Shown here: positions 61,620 through 64,000 of the stretch, piece after piece
Layout: each line of letters begins with the position of its first letter
Position numbering within the stretch: position 1 is the first letter of the stretch
Source: Theropithecus gelada
Taxonomy: Eukaryota; Chordata; Mammalia; Primates; Cercopithecidae
Direction: 5' to 3'
NCBI RefSeq assembly: GCF_003255815.1
Contig: NC_037669.1
Location: 135,929,558 to 135,993,557, forward strand
DNA length: 64,000 nucleotides
The notes under the pieces: generated by a model
Database searches by the model: none
Seen by the model: the letters and a program-made list of their open reading frames with translations, nothing else
Told to the model about the DNA's origin: nothing
Made by a program: the position numbers and the translations under genes

Positions 61620-62110
61620 GAGAATGGTCTGAGAGACAGAGAGTTGGGCAAAGTCCAGGTCATGAGGACTTTTTAGGCTACAGAAAAGAGTTTGGATCTG
61701 ATTCTGAGTGGTGAGAAGCTGTGGAATGGTTTTAAGGAAGAGAAGGCATGATTAGGCCAAGAGCTCTCAGACTACTATATGGGAATGACTATTAGGAGAC
61801 ATTAATGGAGCAGGGACGCCAACAGGAGGCTACTGTGGCTGTCCAGGATAGAGGTCATGGTGCCTTGGACTCAGGTGATGGCAAGTAAGATGGAGAGAGG
61901 GGGCTGGATATCAGATGTGTTTCAGAGACATCACAGACAGAACTTTCTGATGAATTTGCTGTGTGATGTGGATGAACAAGAGGAATCAGGAATGACATGA
62001 GTTTTTGGCTTGAGCAACAGGGTAATAATATTTGGAAGGAAAGGATGGTGAGCAAAGTTGAGTATGGAAGTCAAGAGAAGTATTCTGGACATACAAAAGT
62101 TTATCTACCC
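61620..62110. repeat. Ancient interspersed repeat related to 29.4 kb
   Basis: 'agaagctgtggaatggtttt', 'aggaggctactgtggctgtc' and 'gaggtcatggtgccttgg' parallel the 29405-29640 sequence in order and spacing. Confidence 0.5.
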
Positions 62111-62655
62111 ATTGCACATCCAAGTGGAAATGCTAAGTAGGTAGATGGATGTATACTACTGGAATTCTAGAGAGTTTAAAGATACAGATTTGGGTGATAT
62201 TGGTATGCATATGGTACGTAAAGTCACAGAACAGGATAAAAACACCTAAGGAAACAGAATACATCTAAAAGAGAAGGTGGTTTAGTGCTAAGTACTCCAC
62301 AACTATACGCTGGGAAGAGTGGAGAGAAGTCTGCAAAACAGACTGAAAGAGAGGGACCCCTGCCATGGTGGGAAAACTAGAAAATTGTGATATCTCTAAA
62401 ATGGAGTGAGACATTACAAAAACAGCAGCACTATCTTGTTTAAGGAATCTGATCCTTTCTATGTCGACTATACACAGTTTATGGAGAGGACGTTTCACAT
62501 AGGATTCTTCATACCGTTTGCAGAACACAGTGAGAACCTATATTTGGTCCTTTCTACTTTCAGATCCTGGACACACCACTGCTGCTGTATCAGTGAGGGA
62601 CTGGTTTCACTAGTTATTTCAACAGAAATAATTTAATGTAAAGAATTGTTAACTC

Positions 62656-62954
62656 GGCCAGGTGCCTTGGCTCACGCCTGTAATCTGAGCACTTTGGGAG
62701 GCCTAGGTGGGTGGATCACGAGGTCAGGAGATCAAGGCCATCCTGGCCAACATGGTGAAATCCCGTCTCTACTGAAAATACAAAAAATTCGCCGGGCATC
62801 ATGCCCATTGCCTGTAGTCCCAGCTACTCAGGAAGCTGAGGCAGGAAAATGGCGTGAAGCCGGGAAGGTGGAGCTTGCAGTGAGCCTAGATCAGGCCACT
62901 GCACTCCAGCCTGGGCAACAGAGCGAGACTCTATATCAAAAAAAAAAAAAAAAG
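62656..62954 (+). mobile_element. Alu, first of a three-Alu array
   Basis: Full-length Alu with A tail, directly followed by another Alu. The upstream flank AATTGTTAACTC (62644-62655) pairs with the sequence after the third Alu. Confidence 0.95.
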
Positions 62955-63586
<632 letters not shown>

Positions 63587-63654
63587 TTAAATAAATTACT
63601 TTCCAATTTTATTTATTGCAAATATTAACATATTTTTTGCTTAAATTATTTCTT

Positions 63655-63762
63655 TTTTTAAATTATACTTTATGTTCTAGGTTACATGTGCACAACGTGC
63701 AGGTTTGTTACATATGTATACATGTGCCACGTTGGTATGCTGCACCCAGACACATGAAAAAA
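63655..63762 (-). mobile_element. Very short 5'-truncated L1PA insertion, antisense
   Basis: About 94 bases of primate L1 3' UTR in antisense ('ggttacatgtgcacaacgtg', 'acatgtgccacgttggta') plus 14 bases not matching L1 (63749-63762). A perfect 17-bp duplication TGCTTAAATTATTTCTT (63638-63654 and 63763-63779) flanks it. Confidence 0.93.
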
Positions 63763-63779
63763 TGCTTAAATTATTTCTT

Positions 63780-64000
63780 CTTTATGTACTGTTTTATACA
63801 TTCAATCTTGTAACAATATGTGATTCAATTTTTGTTAATTTTTGTTAAAAATGAGTGTTTAAATAAGTTACTATGAGAATTAAAATCCATTAACACATAA
63901 TGTTATGGTTAGGGCTCAGTACAAATTAGCTATTAATAAGATATTCATATGCTGAATTCCATTAATACATGCTTTAACACATTTTTACATAATACACAAG
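63780..64000. other. AT-rich single-copy sequence
   Basis: No repeat or gene recognised. Confidence 0.4.

Overview
The window is ordinary primate nuclear DNA: AT-rich, CpG-poor, dense in Alu, L1, MIR and L2. Several Alu copies (near 13.9, 22.9, 39.9, 56.7 and 63.0 kb) carry variants typical of Old World monkey AluYR-type elements, namely 'GGCTCAAGCC' in the left arm, 'GGGCGAGGTGGCGGGCGC' in the middle and 'GAGATCCGGCCAC' in the right arm. This points to a cercopithecid such as a macaque or baboon. A run of 93 Ns at 56.8 kb shows a draft assembly.

One functional gene is recognised, KCNAB1 (voltage-gated potassium channel beta-1 subunit), on the minus strand. Two alternative first coding exons lie here: the Kv-beta-1.3 exon at 25189-25463 (91 codons plus 2 nt) and the Kv-beta-1.2 exon at 2087-2328 (80 codons plus 2 nt). 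Both start with ATG, end at a CAG|GTA donor and leave the same phase. The shared aldo-keto-reductase-like exons must lie beyond position 1. The third known first exon (Kv-beta-1.1) was not found. The sequence from 1 to 25188 is therefore intronic for the Kv-beta-1.3 transcript, and the DNA above about 25.5 kb is upstream flank, or intron of a still longer transcript.

The other gene-like object is a nearly full-length processed pseudogene of MRE11 at 31511-35021 on the plus strand. It is intronless, has 5' UTR, coding region, 3' UTR and a variant poly(A) signal, and is flanked by imperfect target-site duplications. Two Alus interrupt it, and it carries stops, frameshifts and active-site substitutions. 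From memory, a human MRE11 pseudogene maps to 3q25, the band that contains KCNAB1, so this is probably its orthologue.

Layout: 0-2.1 kb KCNAB1 intron; 2.1-2.3 kb Kv-beta-1.2 exon; 3-9.3 kb old L1, L2, a solo MaLR LTR, an Alu and MIR; 10-25 kb intron with Alus, MIRs, a CA microsatellite and a perfect hairpin; 25.2-25.5 kb Kv-beta-1.3 exon; 27-31.4 kb ancient transposons; 31.5-35.0 kb MRE11 retrocopy; 38.7-44.6 kb Alu-rich; 46-51.5 kb LTR, L2, L1 and an intact MER1A-type DNA transposon; 52.6-57.5 kb Alus, MER20 and the assembly gap; 57.5-62 kb mostly single-copy; 62.6-63.8 kb a three-Alu array and a very short recent L1 insertion. Repeat family names were assigned by eye. I found no undescribed multi-gene system, CRISPR array, tRNA or rRNA.
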